Assembly: GCA_022826965.1 (NCBI GenBank)
Contig: JAJDTU010000005.1
Location: forward strand, 1-64,000
Reading direction: 5' to 3'
From: Dehalococcoidia bacterium
Lineage (GTDB): Bacteria; Chloroflexota; Dehalococcoidia; Bin125
DNA length: 64,000 bases
In this document: in pieces, positions 52,647 to 60,553 of the stretch
Layout: each line of letters opens with the position of its first letter
Numbering within the stretch: the first letter of the stretch is position 1
The notes under the pieces: generated by a model
What the model was told of the DNA's origin: nothing
What the model saw: the letters and a program-made list of their open reading frames with translations, nothing else
The model's database searches: none
Position numbers and translations under genes: made by a program

Positions 52647-54097
52647 GATTGTGCTCTTTCGGCCAGTCTCTCTGTGTGGCGAGTTTCCCAGGTAAGGAGC
52701 CGCCTCATGGCGCGGGCGGCATCGCGGATGTTGTAGTACAGCGGAAGTCCGGCGTCGGAGATCATACGCGCCAACCTGGCGTTGGACTGGCCGTGACGGT
52801 GATCAATGCTGATCGGCACGACCATCGCAATCGCGATGCCATGTCGTTCGCGCGCTTCGGCGATCTCGGCGATCATGTTCTGTCTCGTGTCAAGTTCCTC
52901 GTTGCCGAAGAAGCCGACTCCCCAGTTCATCCCGACCTGAACAATGATCGCGTCGATGCTCGGATCTTCGGCCACCGCGTCCACAGTGGGACGAATCCGT
53001 TCGCCGTCCCAGAGGGACATGGTGTCGACCGGGTTGCGGATGCCGGTACCGGCGACCGGCGTGACTTCGGCGAGGCGATTGAGCGTGTGCTCGCTGAGCG
53101 CGGGCAGCTGGAGGCCTTCGCGTTCGACATCGTCGGCGCCCTGCACGGAGACTCCTCCGCCGCCGACCACGAGTCCGATTCGCGGACCGGCAGGAACGGC
53201 GCGGAAGCGCCACCCGACCAGCACGTCGACCATCTCCTGCATGCTGTGAACGAGCACCGCATTCGTCTGTCGCGCAGCGGCGGCCCAGAGTTCTCCGGAA
53301 CCTGCCAGGGATGCGGTGTGCGACTGTGTCGCCCGGCCGCCTGAGGGAAGCAGCCCGCCCTTGAGGATGGCGACCGGCTTGCTTCCGGCGGCGCTGCGCA
53401 ACGACTGGAAGAAGTCTCGCGCATCGGGCATGCCTTCAATGTAGGCGCCGATGATCTCGGTATTGGGATCGTGATCGGCGTACTCGATCAACTCGGCGGC
53501 TGAGACGTCGATGGCGTTGCCGAACGAGACGACCTTGGAGAACCGAAGCCCGCGCAATGCGCCGTTGTACGTGGCGTCGCTCGCGTTCGTGCCGGATTGC
53601 GAGAAGAATGCGACCGGACCGGAATCGGTCGGCAATTGCTGAGAGAACGACACTTTGCCCTCGGGCACATAGAGGCCCAGGCAGTTGGGACCGATCAGTC
53701 GGATTCCCAGTTCATCGGCCCGCGCTTTGAGATGGTGCTGTAGCTCAAGGCGGTCGGCGATACCGGTTTCGGCGAAGCCGGCGGTGAAGAGGTGAATCGA
53801 GCGGACGCCTTTGACGGAGGCGTCTTCAAGCATCTCGAGCACATACGCCGCGGGAATCGCGCTGATCACGTGGTCGACCGGACCGGGAATGTCGGTCAGC
53901 CGCGCGTACGCCGGCAGGCCTTCGATCTCGTCAGCCTTCGGGTTGACGGGATAGATGTTGGGTTGTCCGGCGTCCTTGAGCGATTGCAGCCAGCCTCCGG
54001 GACCTCGATTGCCGCGACTGCCGCGCGAGGCGCCGACGACGGCTACGCCTCTTGGGAAGAAGATGGGGTCAAGGGGATGTGTGGTCGACGTTGGCAC
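52643..54097 (-). CDS. NDP-forming acyl-CoA ligase alpha-like protein
   Basis: Protein of 484 residues, a relative of the one at 15710-17161. CoA-binding domain: FFPRGVAVVGASRGSRGNRGPGG, NPKADEIEGLPAYARL; ligase domains: SHTASLAGSGELW with the phospho-His, and TPVAGTGIRNPVDTM. As in the relative, the ATP-grasp beta domain is missing and not encoded nearby. The GTG start has TAGACT seven bases upstream and no ribosome-binding site. A nitroreductase gene is translationally coupled downstream. Which acid it activates, and whether it needs a separate beta subunit, cannot be judged here. Confidence 0.85.
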   Translation of the reverse strand: MPTSTTHPLDPIFFPRGVAVVGASRGSRGNRGPGGWLQSLKDAGQPNIYPVNPKADEIEGLPAYARLTDIPGPVDHVISAIPAAYVLEMLEDASVKGVRSIHLFTAGFAETGIADRLELQHHLKARADELGIRLIGPNCLGLYVPEGKVSFSQQLPTDSGPVAFFSQSGTNASDATYNGALRGLRFSKVVSFGNAIDVSAAELIEYADHDPNTEIIGAYIEGMPDARDFFQSLRSAAGSKPVAILKGGLLPSGGRATQSHTASLAGSGELWAAAARQTNAVLVHSMQEMVDVLVGWRFRAVPAGPRIGLVVGGGGVSVQGADDVEREGLQLPALSEHTLNRLAEVTPVAGTGIRNPVDTMSLWDGERIRPTVDAVAEDPSIDAIIVQVGMNWGVGFFGNEELDTRQNMIAEIAEARERHGIAIAMVVPISIDHRHGQSNARLARMISDAGLPLYYNIRDAARAMRRLLTWETRHTERLAERAQS

Positions 54098-54104
54098 GCT
54101 TGAG

Positions 54105-54110
54105 AGTCTA
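54105..54110 (-). promoter_or_regulatory. -10 hexamer TAGACT, probable leaderless promoter
   Basis: TAGACT on the minus strand ends seven bases before the GTG at 54097. Confidence 0.42.
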
Positions 54111-54129
54111 AGCGTAGATAGGCGAGTCG

Positions 54130-54696
54130 CTAACGCGCGGTTGCACAGCCGCCGGCCGCGAGCGGCTCGGGCGCTTCGTCGTGGAACTCGTCGAAGAACT
54201 GCTCGATCAGATCGACGTTCAGTTCCTCCAGCGGCAGCCGCACGCCCCAGGCGACGAGCATGATCGCCGAGTCGAGCCCGCCGTACGGGGCCTGGATCAC
54301 GTAGTCGTTGCCGTTGAGATGGTCGGCGGATATCTCCGTCAGCGTGTCGAGATCATCCCGGTCGAGCGACGCGGGCGTGTACCACACGGCCACCGCGCCG
54401 TGTTCCATGGCGTGGACGACCATCTCGAACGTCGGTGTTGCGCTGTAGATGCCGCAGGCGAGCGGCCTCGGCGAGTGTTCTTCACCATACGGAGGGAGAA
54501 CGGTGTAGTCGGCCGTCTGGTTGCCGACGAGGTGAACTTGCTCTGCGGTCGTGTGCTCGTTGTCGTAGAGCTCAAGCTTGGGATGGTCGTAGATATCGCC
54601 GGTGACGGCAATGTCACCGGAACCACCGCCACCACACGCCGATAGTCCCATTGCGAGTAGCAGCGGTGCAACGAGGGCGGTGAAGAAGAGTTTCAT
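54130..54696 (-). CDS. DUF3105 lipoprotein
   Basis: Lipoprotein of 188 residues. The signal peptide ends in the lipobox LSAC, followed by Gly/Ser. The DUF3105 pattern is complete: LPPYGEEHSPRPLACGIYS, then VVHAMEHGAVAVWYTPASL, and IMLVAWGVRLPLEEL near the end. The function of the domain is unknown; it occurs in membrane-anchored or secreted proteins. The Cys in LACGIYS and one near the C-terminus are candidates for a disulfide. Its start overlaps the stop of a second DUF3105 gene by four bases. Confidence 0.85.
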   Translation of the reverse strand: MKLFFTALVAPLLLAMGLSACGGGGSGDIAVTGDIYDHPKLELYDNEHTTAEQVHLVGNQTADYTVLPPYGEEHSPRPLACGIYSATPTFEMVVHAMEHGAVAVWYTPASLDRDDLDTLTEISADHLNGNDYVIQAPYGGLDSAIMLVAWGVRLPLEELNVDLIEQFFDEFHDEAPEPLAAGGCATAR

Positions 54697-55487
54697 TCTG
54701 ATGTCCCGGCAGAGACGGTGGTGTCGCCGCGTTCCAGGCGATAGCGATCGTAGTAGCCCTCGGGGGCGTTCTGCAGGAAGGCAGCGAGTTGTTTGTCGCC
54801 TTCGGCGTCCCAGTCGGCGACACGCAACAGCGTTCTCCAGGCGGCGGCGACGATCGTCACCCCTTCGTGCTCGGTGGCGAGCCCTTCAAGCGGAACGACG
54901 GCCAGTCGTTCCCGGAACTGCCGCAGGCTCTGCATCGCGCCGAGCAAACCGCTGGGATCATCGGCGCTGTCGTAGACCTCCGGGTCGTAGTAGACGACCA
55001 CGCCGCCGCGTTCGAGCAACGGCAGCATCTCGGCCGGCTGCGGGATGAACTCATCGTCGGGCAGGTAGACATCGGCCTCGGCGCCCTCGGCTTGTTGGGG
55101 ACCTGAAGTGGGCGGGAACGAGTTGTAGGCGTCGAAGGTCTCGTCTTCGCCGAGATGCCGGCGGCCCTGGTCGGGGAAGCTCTGAACACCCTCGACTTCG
55201 ACTACATCGTCGGGCGGGAAGATGAGCTGCATGGCGAAGACGGCGATCATGGCAACGAGCAGGCCGCCGAGCAAGGCCACCGTCATGCGCGGCATGCCGA
55301 AGATCGTGGTGCGGCGTTGTGGCTGCTCGGCCTGCGATCCGGATCGTCGTCCGCCGCCTCGTCCTCGTTCCGTCGACTCGGAGCCACTCTCCTGATCCGA
55401 GCGGCGGCCGACCTCGGACTCGCCCGACGATCCGGTCGGTCGCCGTGGTCGTCGGCGACGACGGCGGCGGGCTGGTTGGTTGCTCAT
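54693..55487 (-). CDS. Membrane-anchored DUF3105 protein with Arg/Ser-rich tail
   Basis: Protein of 264 residues. A basic, disordered N-terminus (ARRRRRRRPRRP and Ser/Gly/Glu-rich up to about 60) precedes one transmembrane helix (about 68-88). An extracytoplasmic DUF3105-like domain follows, with FPPTSGPQ, LPLLERGGVVVYYDPEVY and VTIVAAAWRTLLRVADW. The HG in the usual EHG motif is RG here. It overlaps the CoA-transferase gene upstream and the lipoprotein gene downstream by four bases each, so all are coupled in one operon. Confidence 0.82.
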   Translation of the reverse strand: MSNQPARRRRRRRPRRPTGSSGESEVGRRSDQESGSESTERGRGGGRRSGSQAEQPQRRTTIFGMPRMTVALLGGLLVAMIAVFAMQLIFPPDDVVEVEGVQSFPDQGRRHLGEDETFDAYNSFPPTSGPQQAEGAEADVYLPDDEFIPQPAEMLPLLERGGVVVYYDPEVYDSADDPSGLLGAMQSLRQFRERLAVVPLEGLATEHEGVTIVAAAWRTLLRVADWDAEGDKQLAAFLQNAPEGYYDRYRLERGDTTVSAGTSE

Positions 55488-56725
55488 TGCGCGACTCCTG
55501 CGGCGATCAGTGGGCCCAGCTCTTCGTCGCTCAAGCCGAGTTGACCGCAGAGGATTTCGCGGGTGTGCTCACCGAGCAGCGGTGCGCGTCGACCGTGAGT
55601 CCACGGCGTCTCGCTCAGAATGTATGGGGCGCCGGGGAAGGTCACGGTCCTGTTGCGCTCCTCATGCTCGACGTCGACGAAGAACCCGCGAGCGTGCCAG
55701 TGTTCGTCGGCCAGGCACTCGTCAGGAGTGCGGATCGTGCTCCAGGCAGCGCCGGCGGCCTGTGCGCCAGCGTATATCTCCTCGGCCTCGTTTGCGGCAA
55801 TGAACTCGGCGATGTCGGAGAGCATGCTAGCCACCGTGGGCTGTTGCAGTCCCAGCTGACGCTTGCGGCCGTCCAGCAGCTCGAGGTCGGACAGATTCTC
55901 TCCCATTCCGCGTTCCTGGATGAATGCGACCAGCGCCAGCCAACTCGCCTCCGAGCGGGGCATGCCGAAGATGTTAATCAGTCGTCCGTCTGCGGTCGGG
56001 TATTGCCAGGGCTCTGTCGGCTGAGGACCAGCGTGGCGTCCGGCCTGGCGGATCAGCGGGTGCTGCTCGTAGAGCGCCCAGGGCGCCGAGGATTCGATCG
56101 TAAAGCCCATGCACTCGTGCATGGAGACATCGATGTGTTGCCCGAGACCGCTTTGCTGGCCCTCGTAGAGCGCGGTGCAGGCGGCGGTCGCGGCGAAGTA
56201 GCCGGCGATATGAGCAGCGTGATGTTCTGTCGGCCTGATCGGTGGCGCACCGGGGATGTTGTCGTAACCGCAACTCCCCATCGGTCCTCCGAGCGCGAGC
56301 CCGACCGCGTCGGACCAGGCGTGGTCGCGCCACGGGCCGGTCTGGCCGAAGGGCGTGAGACTGATGACGATCAACCCCTGGTAGTGGTCGGAAAGAGCGA
56401 CGGGATCAAATGGCCGGTCGCGACCGGGCTGACAGGACTCGAGCACGACATCGGATTGCGCCGCCAGCTCGAGGAAGAGCTCAATCCCGTCGGAGCTATG
56501 GAGGTCGAGCACCACCGAGCGTTTGCCGGCGGCGTAGTGCCACCAATAGAGGCTGCGCTCTGGTCCGGGTTGGTCGTCGAGGAACGGGCCGTAGGTACGT
56601 CCGACATCTCCGCCGGGCGGTTCGATCTTGATGACGTCGGCGCCAAGGCCAGCGAGCAGTTTGCCGGCGAAATGCCCCTTCGGGTCGGAACAATCGAGCA
56701 CCGTGACGCCGTCGAGCGCTCCCAT
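55484..56725 (-). CDS. CaiB/BaiF CoA-transferase, subunit with catalytic Asp
   Basis: CoA-transferase of 413 residues. GALDGVTVLDCSDPKGHFAGKLLAGLGADVIKIEPP opens the fold and DHAWSDAVGLALGGPMGSCG contains the Asp at the catalytic position. Its upstream neighbour (two bases away) is a paralogue with Gly in that position, the same asymmetry as in the pair at 21715-24239. Together they would form a heteromeric transferase. The operon continues upstream with a DUF35 protein and thiolase-like enzyme, which places the transferase at the activation step of the same route. Confidence 0.9.
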   Translation of the reverse strand: MGALDGVTVLDCSDPKGHFAGKLLAGLGADVIKIEPPGGDVGRTYGPFLDDQPGPERSLYWWHYAAGKRSVVLDLHSSDGIELFLELAAQSDVVLESCQPGRDRPFDPVALSDHYQGLIVISLTPFGQTGPWRDHAWSDAVGLALGGPMGSCGYDNIPGAPPIRPTEHHAAHIAGYFAATAACTALYEGQQSGLGQHIDVSMHECMGFTIESSAPWALYEQHPLIRQAGRHAGPQPTEPWQYPTADGRLINIFGMPRSEASWLALVAFIQERGMGENLSDLELLDGRKRQLGLQQPTVASMLSDIAEFIAANEAEEIYAGAQAAGAAWSTIRTPDECLADEHWHARGFFVDVEHEERNRTVTFPGAPYILSETPWTHGRRAPLLGEHTREILCGQLGLSDEELGPLIAAGVAQ

Positions 56726-56727
56726 GG

Positions 56728-57984
56728 CTAGCCCATTGCGCCATTCATTTGCAGCTCGGTGATGCGTTCGTCGGTGAGGCCGAGGAGTTCAGCAAAGACG
56801 TAGCGGTTGGCCTCTCCAAGCGGGGGTCCAGGTCGGTCACGATGGGCCGGCGTGCGGGAGAATTGGATTTGCAGACCGTCGGTCAGATGCTCGCCGATCA
56901 CCGGGTGGTCGCGCGTGACGGTCCACTCTCGCGCTTTCATCTGCGGATCGCCGATGACCAGGTCGACGCCATTTTGGACCACGCCCGCGGGTACGTCTGC
57001 GGCTTGCAAGCGCTGCATCAGGGCGCGACCATCCTGTCCGGCGGTCCAGGAGCCGATCTGTTCGTCGAGTTCGTCTTCGTGGCGTAGACGAGCGGGCAGG
57101 GTGGCGAAGCGGCGGTCGGTACGCCAGTGCGGATGATCGCTGACTTCGCAAAACGCCTCCCACTCGGCGTCGGAGGTGCAGGTGATCATGATCCAATTGT
57201 CGTCGCCGGCGGTCGGATAGGTGTTGTGGGGCGCGGCTTGCGGCCAGACCGAGCGATTGCCGGGCGGGTTGCCGGTCTCACGGTAGGGGCGTCCATTGAC
57301 CGTGAAGTCGAGCGTTGCCGGACCGGTCAGGGCCATGCCGGTCTCAACCTGTGAAAGATCGATCCACTGTCCGCGGCCGGAATCGCGGCGATGTTTCAGC
57401 GCAGCAGTGATCGCTGCGGCTGCGGTGAAGCCGGCCATGTGATCGAGGTATGAATAGCCCCAGCCGGCGGGCTCCGGCGCCTCGGGCAACCCCGACATCG
57501 CCGTCAGACCGCTCAATGCCTGGGCGGTCGGTCCCCAGGTCGAGTAGTCGCGCTGCGGTCCGGAGTGCCCGAAGCCCGAGAGTGAAACGTAGATGATGCG
57601 CGGATTTTCCGCCTTCTGCTCTTCGTAGCTCAGGCCCCAGTTCTCGAGGATGCGGGATGAGTAGTTTTCGACGACGACATCCGAGACACGAATCAGCCGC
57701 TTGATCAGGTCGAGACCATCGGGATGCCGGGCGTTGACGGTGATCGAGCGCTTGTTGCGATTGAGCCAGTTGAACATGGCGCCCGAGTCGGGCGGGTCGA
57801 ACCCGTTGGGATGCGGTCGACCGAACCGGATCGAGTCGAGGGTTTGTTCGTTCTCGACGCGGATAACCTCTGCGCCGAGGTCGCCCAGCAACCGGGTGCA
57901 GGTGGGCCCGGCGACGATCCACGTGAAGTCGACCACGCGTACGCCGTCGAGCGGTGGACGCGTGTTGGGCTCAGATCCGGTCAT
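56728..57984 (-). CDS. CaiB/BaiF CoA-transferase, partner subunit lacking the catalytic Asp
   Basis: Paralogue of 418 residues. GVRVVDFTWIVAGPTCTRLLGDLGAEVIRVE is the family start. The catalytic-loop segment is STWGPTAQALSG, with Gly at the Asp position. Other landmarks (GQWIDLSQVETG and PTAGDDNWIMITC) are present. The arrangement Asp-subunit/Gly-subunit is repeated in the other CaiB pair, with the opposite gene order relative to transcription. It starts 14 bases after the DUF35 gene. Confidence 0.88.
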   Translation of the reverse strand: MTGSEPNTRPPLDGVRVVDFTWIVAGPTCTRLLGDLGAEVIRVENEQTLDSIRFGRPHPNGFDPPDSGAMFNWLNRNKRSITVNARHPDGLDLIKRLIRVSDVVVENYSSRILENWGLSYEEQKAENPRIIYVSLSGFGHSGPQRDYSTWGPTAQALSGLTAMSGLPEAPEPAGWGYSYLDHMAGFTAAAAITAALKHRRDSGRGQWIDLSQVETGMALTGPATLDFTVNGRPYRETGNPPGNRSVWPQAAPHNTYPTAGDDNWIMITCTSDAEWEAFCEVSDHPHWRTDRRFATLPARLRHEDELDEQIGSWTAGQDGRALMQRLQAADVPAGVVQNGVDLVIGDPQMKAREWTVTRDHPVIGEHLTDGLQIQFSRTPAHRDRPGPPLGEANRYVFAELLGLTDERITELQMNGAMG

Positions 57985-57998
57985 CTACTGGGGTGCGC

Positions 57999-58403
57999 TC
58001 AGACCGGCTCGAACTTCGGCAGGGTGAATTCGTCGGTCACATCATCGAAGACGACTTTCACGCGCAGACCGACATGTACGTCCTCGACCGGCACGTTGAC
58101 CAGGTTCGTGTGCATCCGCGGGCCTTCGTCGAGTTGCACGACAGCGAGCGTGTAGGGAATCTCTGCCTTCCAGGATGGGTGGTAGAGCTGGTGCATGCGC
58201 ACCCAGGTGTAGACCTCGCCGTTGCCGGCGGACTCGCGCCATTCCCAGTCGGTGGACCAGTCCTTGTAGCAGCGGTCGCTGTACGGGTACTGGTAGTGGT
58301 CGGCCGAGGGGAAGTACTGAAGCAGCAGCCTGTGCTCCTTGAGGCCGTCGAAGAATGGCTGCGTGTTCTCGTCGGGATTGGGAAGCGGCTTTTCGTAGGC
58401 CAT
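57999..58403 (-). CDS. DUF35 OB-fold protein with degenerate zinc ribbon
   Basis: Protein of 134 residues beside a thiolase-like gene, as usual for the family. The N-terminal helix (PLPNPDENTQPFFDGLKEHRLLLQYF) and OB-fold (GEVYTWVRMHQLYHPSW...PYTLAVVQLDEGPRMHTNLV) are present. The zinc ribbon, four Cys in the homologue at 32009-32545, is reduced to HYQYPYSDRCYKDW with a single Cys, so no zinc can bind in the usual manner. It probably still docks onto the thiolase-like protein and binds CoA substrates. Confidence 0.85.
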   Translation of the reverse strand: MAYEKPLPNPDENTQPFFDGLKEHRLLLQYFPSADHYQYPYSDRCYKDWSTDWEWRESAGNGEVYTWVRMHQLYHPSWKAEIPYTLAVVQLDEGPRMHTNLVNVPVEDVHVGLRVKVVFDDVTDEFTLPKFEPV

Positions 58404-58415
58404 GTGCTTGACGTC

Positions 58416-59606
58416 CTAGTTGGCGTTGGGTGAGAGAATGAGCGTGCCGTGGGTGTCGAGCGTGCCGCCGTTGCCCGAGCAGAGAACGATATCGTTCTTC
58501 TCGATCTGGCGCTCGCCACCCGATCCGCGAGCCTGGATCACGCCCTCTGAGATCGGAGTCATACCCCACATGTAGTAGGACGAGAGCTGCCCGCCGCCGG
58601 TATTGATCGTTGGCAGTTCCGCCTCAGGGTCGGCGGGATCCTCGGGGTAGAGGCCGATCGCCTCGCCGGGCTTGGCCAGGCCGTAGTCCTCGATCGTGCG
58701 CAGGACGGTGTACGTGTAGCAATCGTAAAACTCGCAGATGTCGACGTCCTCAGGACCGACGCCGGCCATCCTGTACGCGGTCTCGCCGGCGATCGTGGCG
58801 CCTGAGGTGGTGCCGACCTCGACTTCGGCGTGCGGGAAGTTGCCGGGGTGCCCTTGGCCCATGCCCCAGACGTAGGCGGGAGACGACTTGAGGTCACGAG
58901 CACGCTCGGCGGTGGTGACGATCGTGCAGACCGCGCCATTGGAGACGAGGCAGCAGTCGAGCAGGTGGAACGGCTCCACGATCCAGCGGGAGTTGTGATA
59001 GTCCTCGAGCGTCAGCGGCTGGCGCATCGTGGCGTGGGGGTTGTCGACGGCGTAGCGACGCTGGGTCACCGAGACGCGGCCGAGATCGTTGTTGGTGACG
59101 CCGTAGCGCTCCATGTATCGTCGGGCGGCGAGCGCGTATGACGTGTTTGCGCCGTAGAAGCCGAAGGCGGGCATCAGTGATGCCATGCCGCTGGGTCCGC
59201 GACGCCCGGCTCCGCCGTAGGCGGCTCCGGCCGAGCCGCCCTGTTGCAGCGGGGCATCGGAGAAGATGCAGGCGACATAGTTGGCCATCCCGTGATGCAC
59301 GGCGAAGGCGGCATACTGGACCATCGCCGACGCGGTCGCACCGAAGGAATTCATGTGATTGAGCAGGCGCAGATTGCGCAGTCCGAGGTAACCCTGCAAC
59401 GGAATGCTGATCCCGGTGCCGAAGGCGCCGGTGATCCCGGGGTTGACAAGCAATCCGTCAATGTCGTCTTTCTGCAGACCTGCGTCTTCGATGGCCAGCT
59501 TGATTGACTCACCCGCGAACCATGAGGCGTCGTGTCCGTAGACCTTGCCCATCTCGGTGATGCCGAGGCCGCAGATCGCCGTCTGTCCCCTGATCGGATC
59601 GCTCAT
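58416..59606 (-). CDS. Thiolase-like protein (SCPx/Ltp2-type, possible retro-aldolase)
   Basis: Thiolase-fold protein of 396 residues. GLGITEMGKVYGHDASWF opens the fold. Around the position of the nucleophilic Cys of true thiolases the sequence is MNSFGATASAMVQYA, without Cys. Tyrosines in CEFYDCYTYTVLRTIEDYGL and SSYYMWG could serve as acid-base residues, as described for the steroid side-chain aldolase Ltp2. The DUF35 gene follows after 12 bases. GAGGAG precedes the ATG. The paralogue at 30703-31965 has Ser in place of the Cys. Confidence 0.87.
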   Translation of the reverse strand: MSDPIRGQTAICGLGITEMGKVYGHDASWFAGESIKLAIEDAGLQKDDIDGLLVNPGITGAFGTGISIPLQGYLGLRNLRLLNHMNSFGATASAMVQYAAFAVHHGMANYVACIFSDAPLQQGGSAGAAYGGAGRRGPSGMASLMPAFGFYGANTSYALAARRYMERYGVTNNDLGRVSVTQRRYAVDNPHATMRQPLTLEDYHNSRWIVEPFHLLDCCLVSNGAVCTIVTTAERARDLKSSPAYVWGMGQGHPGNFPHAEVEVGTTSGATIAGETAYRMAGVGPEDVDICEFYDCYTYTVLRTIEDYGLAKPGEAIGLYPEDPADPEAELPTINTGGGQLSSYYMWGMTPISEGVIQARGSGGERQIEKNDIVLCSGNGGTLDTHGTLILSPNAN

Positions 59607-59691
59607 GTGAAACTCCTCGCAAATTCGCGGTCAGTTTAGCAGCGGGTTGGTCTCGTTCCGGCCACGAACGCTCTGACAACGCTGCGTGCCC

Positions 59692-60504
59692 CTAGAGCAC
59701 GGTGATGTCCTCACCGCCGTCAACGTTGATCGTGTTTCCCGTGACCCAGTTGGAGTCGTCGAGGCTCAGGGCGATGATCGCCCTGGCGATGTCATCGGGC
59801 TCGGTCACCCGTCCCGACGGATTGTGATTCTGGGCGAAGTCGAGCAGTTGCATGCCGGCCGGAATCTTCTCGAGTGCCGGTGTGTGCGTGATGCCCGCCT
59901 TGATCGCGTTGGCGGCGATCCCCTGGTGCGCGAGCTCTACGGCGAGCTGCCTCAGATGCGCGGCCAACGCAGCCTTGGCCGCCGATACCGCGCCGTACTG
60001 GGGGATCACACGCAGGTCGCCACCGGAGGTCATTCCGTAGATCTTGCTGCCGGCGCTGAGCAGGCCGCGGGAGACCATGTCCTGGGTCCAGTACACAACC
60101 GAGTTGGCCATCACGTCCAGGGTCATCTCCATCTGCCGCTGCGTGATTGGTCGATCTGCCTTCTCACCGATGTATGGACCGAGGGTGCCGAAGGCGAGCG
60201 AATGCAACAGGATACGCACCGAACTCGGCCCACCATCGGCGTCGAGCTGCTCGCGCAGGGCATCCAGCATGTCCCCTCGCTTGGCAGCGTCGGCGGCGTT
60301 CAGATTGTGAAACACGGCCTGACGTCCGTGCGACTCGATCTCGCCGACGATTCGGTCCACATTGGCCATCGTCGACCGCCGATCAAGGTGAACTCCGGCG
60401 ATGTTCATGCCTGCCTCAGCCAACGCCACTGCCGTCGTACCGCCAAACCCGGAGGATGCGCCGAGAATCAATGCCCACTGACCGTCCAGCTGCGGATGTC
60501 GCAC
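59692..60504 (-). CDS. Enoyl-ACP reductase-like short-chain dehydrogenase
   Basis: Rossmann-fold oxidoreductase of 270 residues, GTG start behind GGAG. The cofactor loop is GASSGFGG and the N-terminal layout (HPQLDGQWALILGASSGFG) recalls FabI/FabL. LLHSLAFGTLGPY matches the conserved stretch before the active site. YGAVSAAKAALAAHLRQLAVEL holds the Tyr-x3-Ala-Lys-type helix and INVDGGEDI ends the fold. Whether it reduces enoyl thioesters or acts on another substrate is open. It lies between the thiolase-like and M20 peptidase genes. Confidence 0.82.
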   Translation of the reverse strand: MRHPQLDGQWALILGASSGFGGTTAVALAEAGMNIAGVHLDRRSTMANVDRIVGEIESHGRQAVFHNLNAADAAKRGDMLDALREQLDADGGPSSVRILLHSLAFGTLGPYIGEKADRPITQRQMEMTLDVMANSVVYWTQDMVSRGLLSAGSKIYGMTSGGDLRVIPQYGAVSAAKAALAAHLRQLAVELAHQGIAANAIKAGITHTPALEKIPAGMQLLDFAQNHNPSGRVTEPDDIARAIIALSLDDSNWVTGNTINVDGGEDITVL

Positions 60505-60553
60505 GGTTTGGCTCCCTGCTGCCGGCTGTTCGTGGTCCTGCCGGATTGCCTGC

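Noticed and set aside
55319-56731. A 470-codon plus-strand open frame
   Set aside because: Antisense to the CaiB and DUF3105 genes; no family resemblance.
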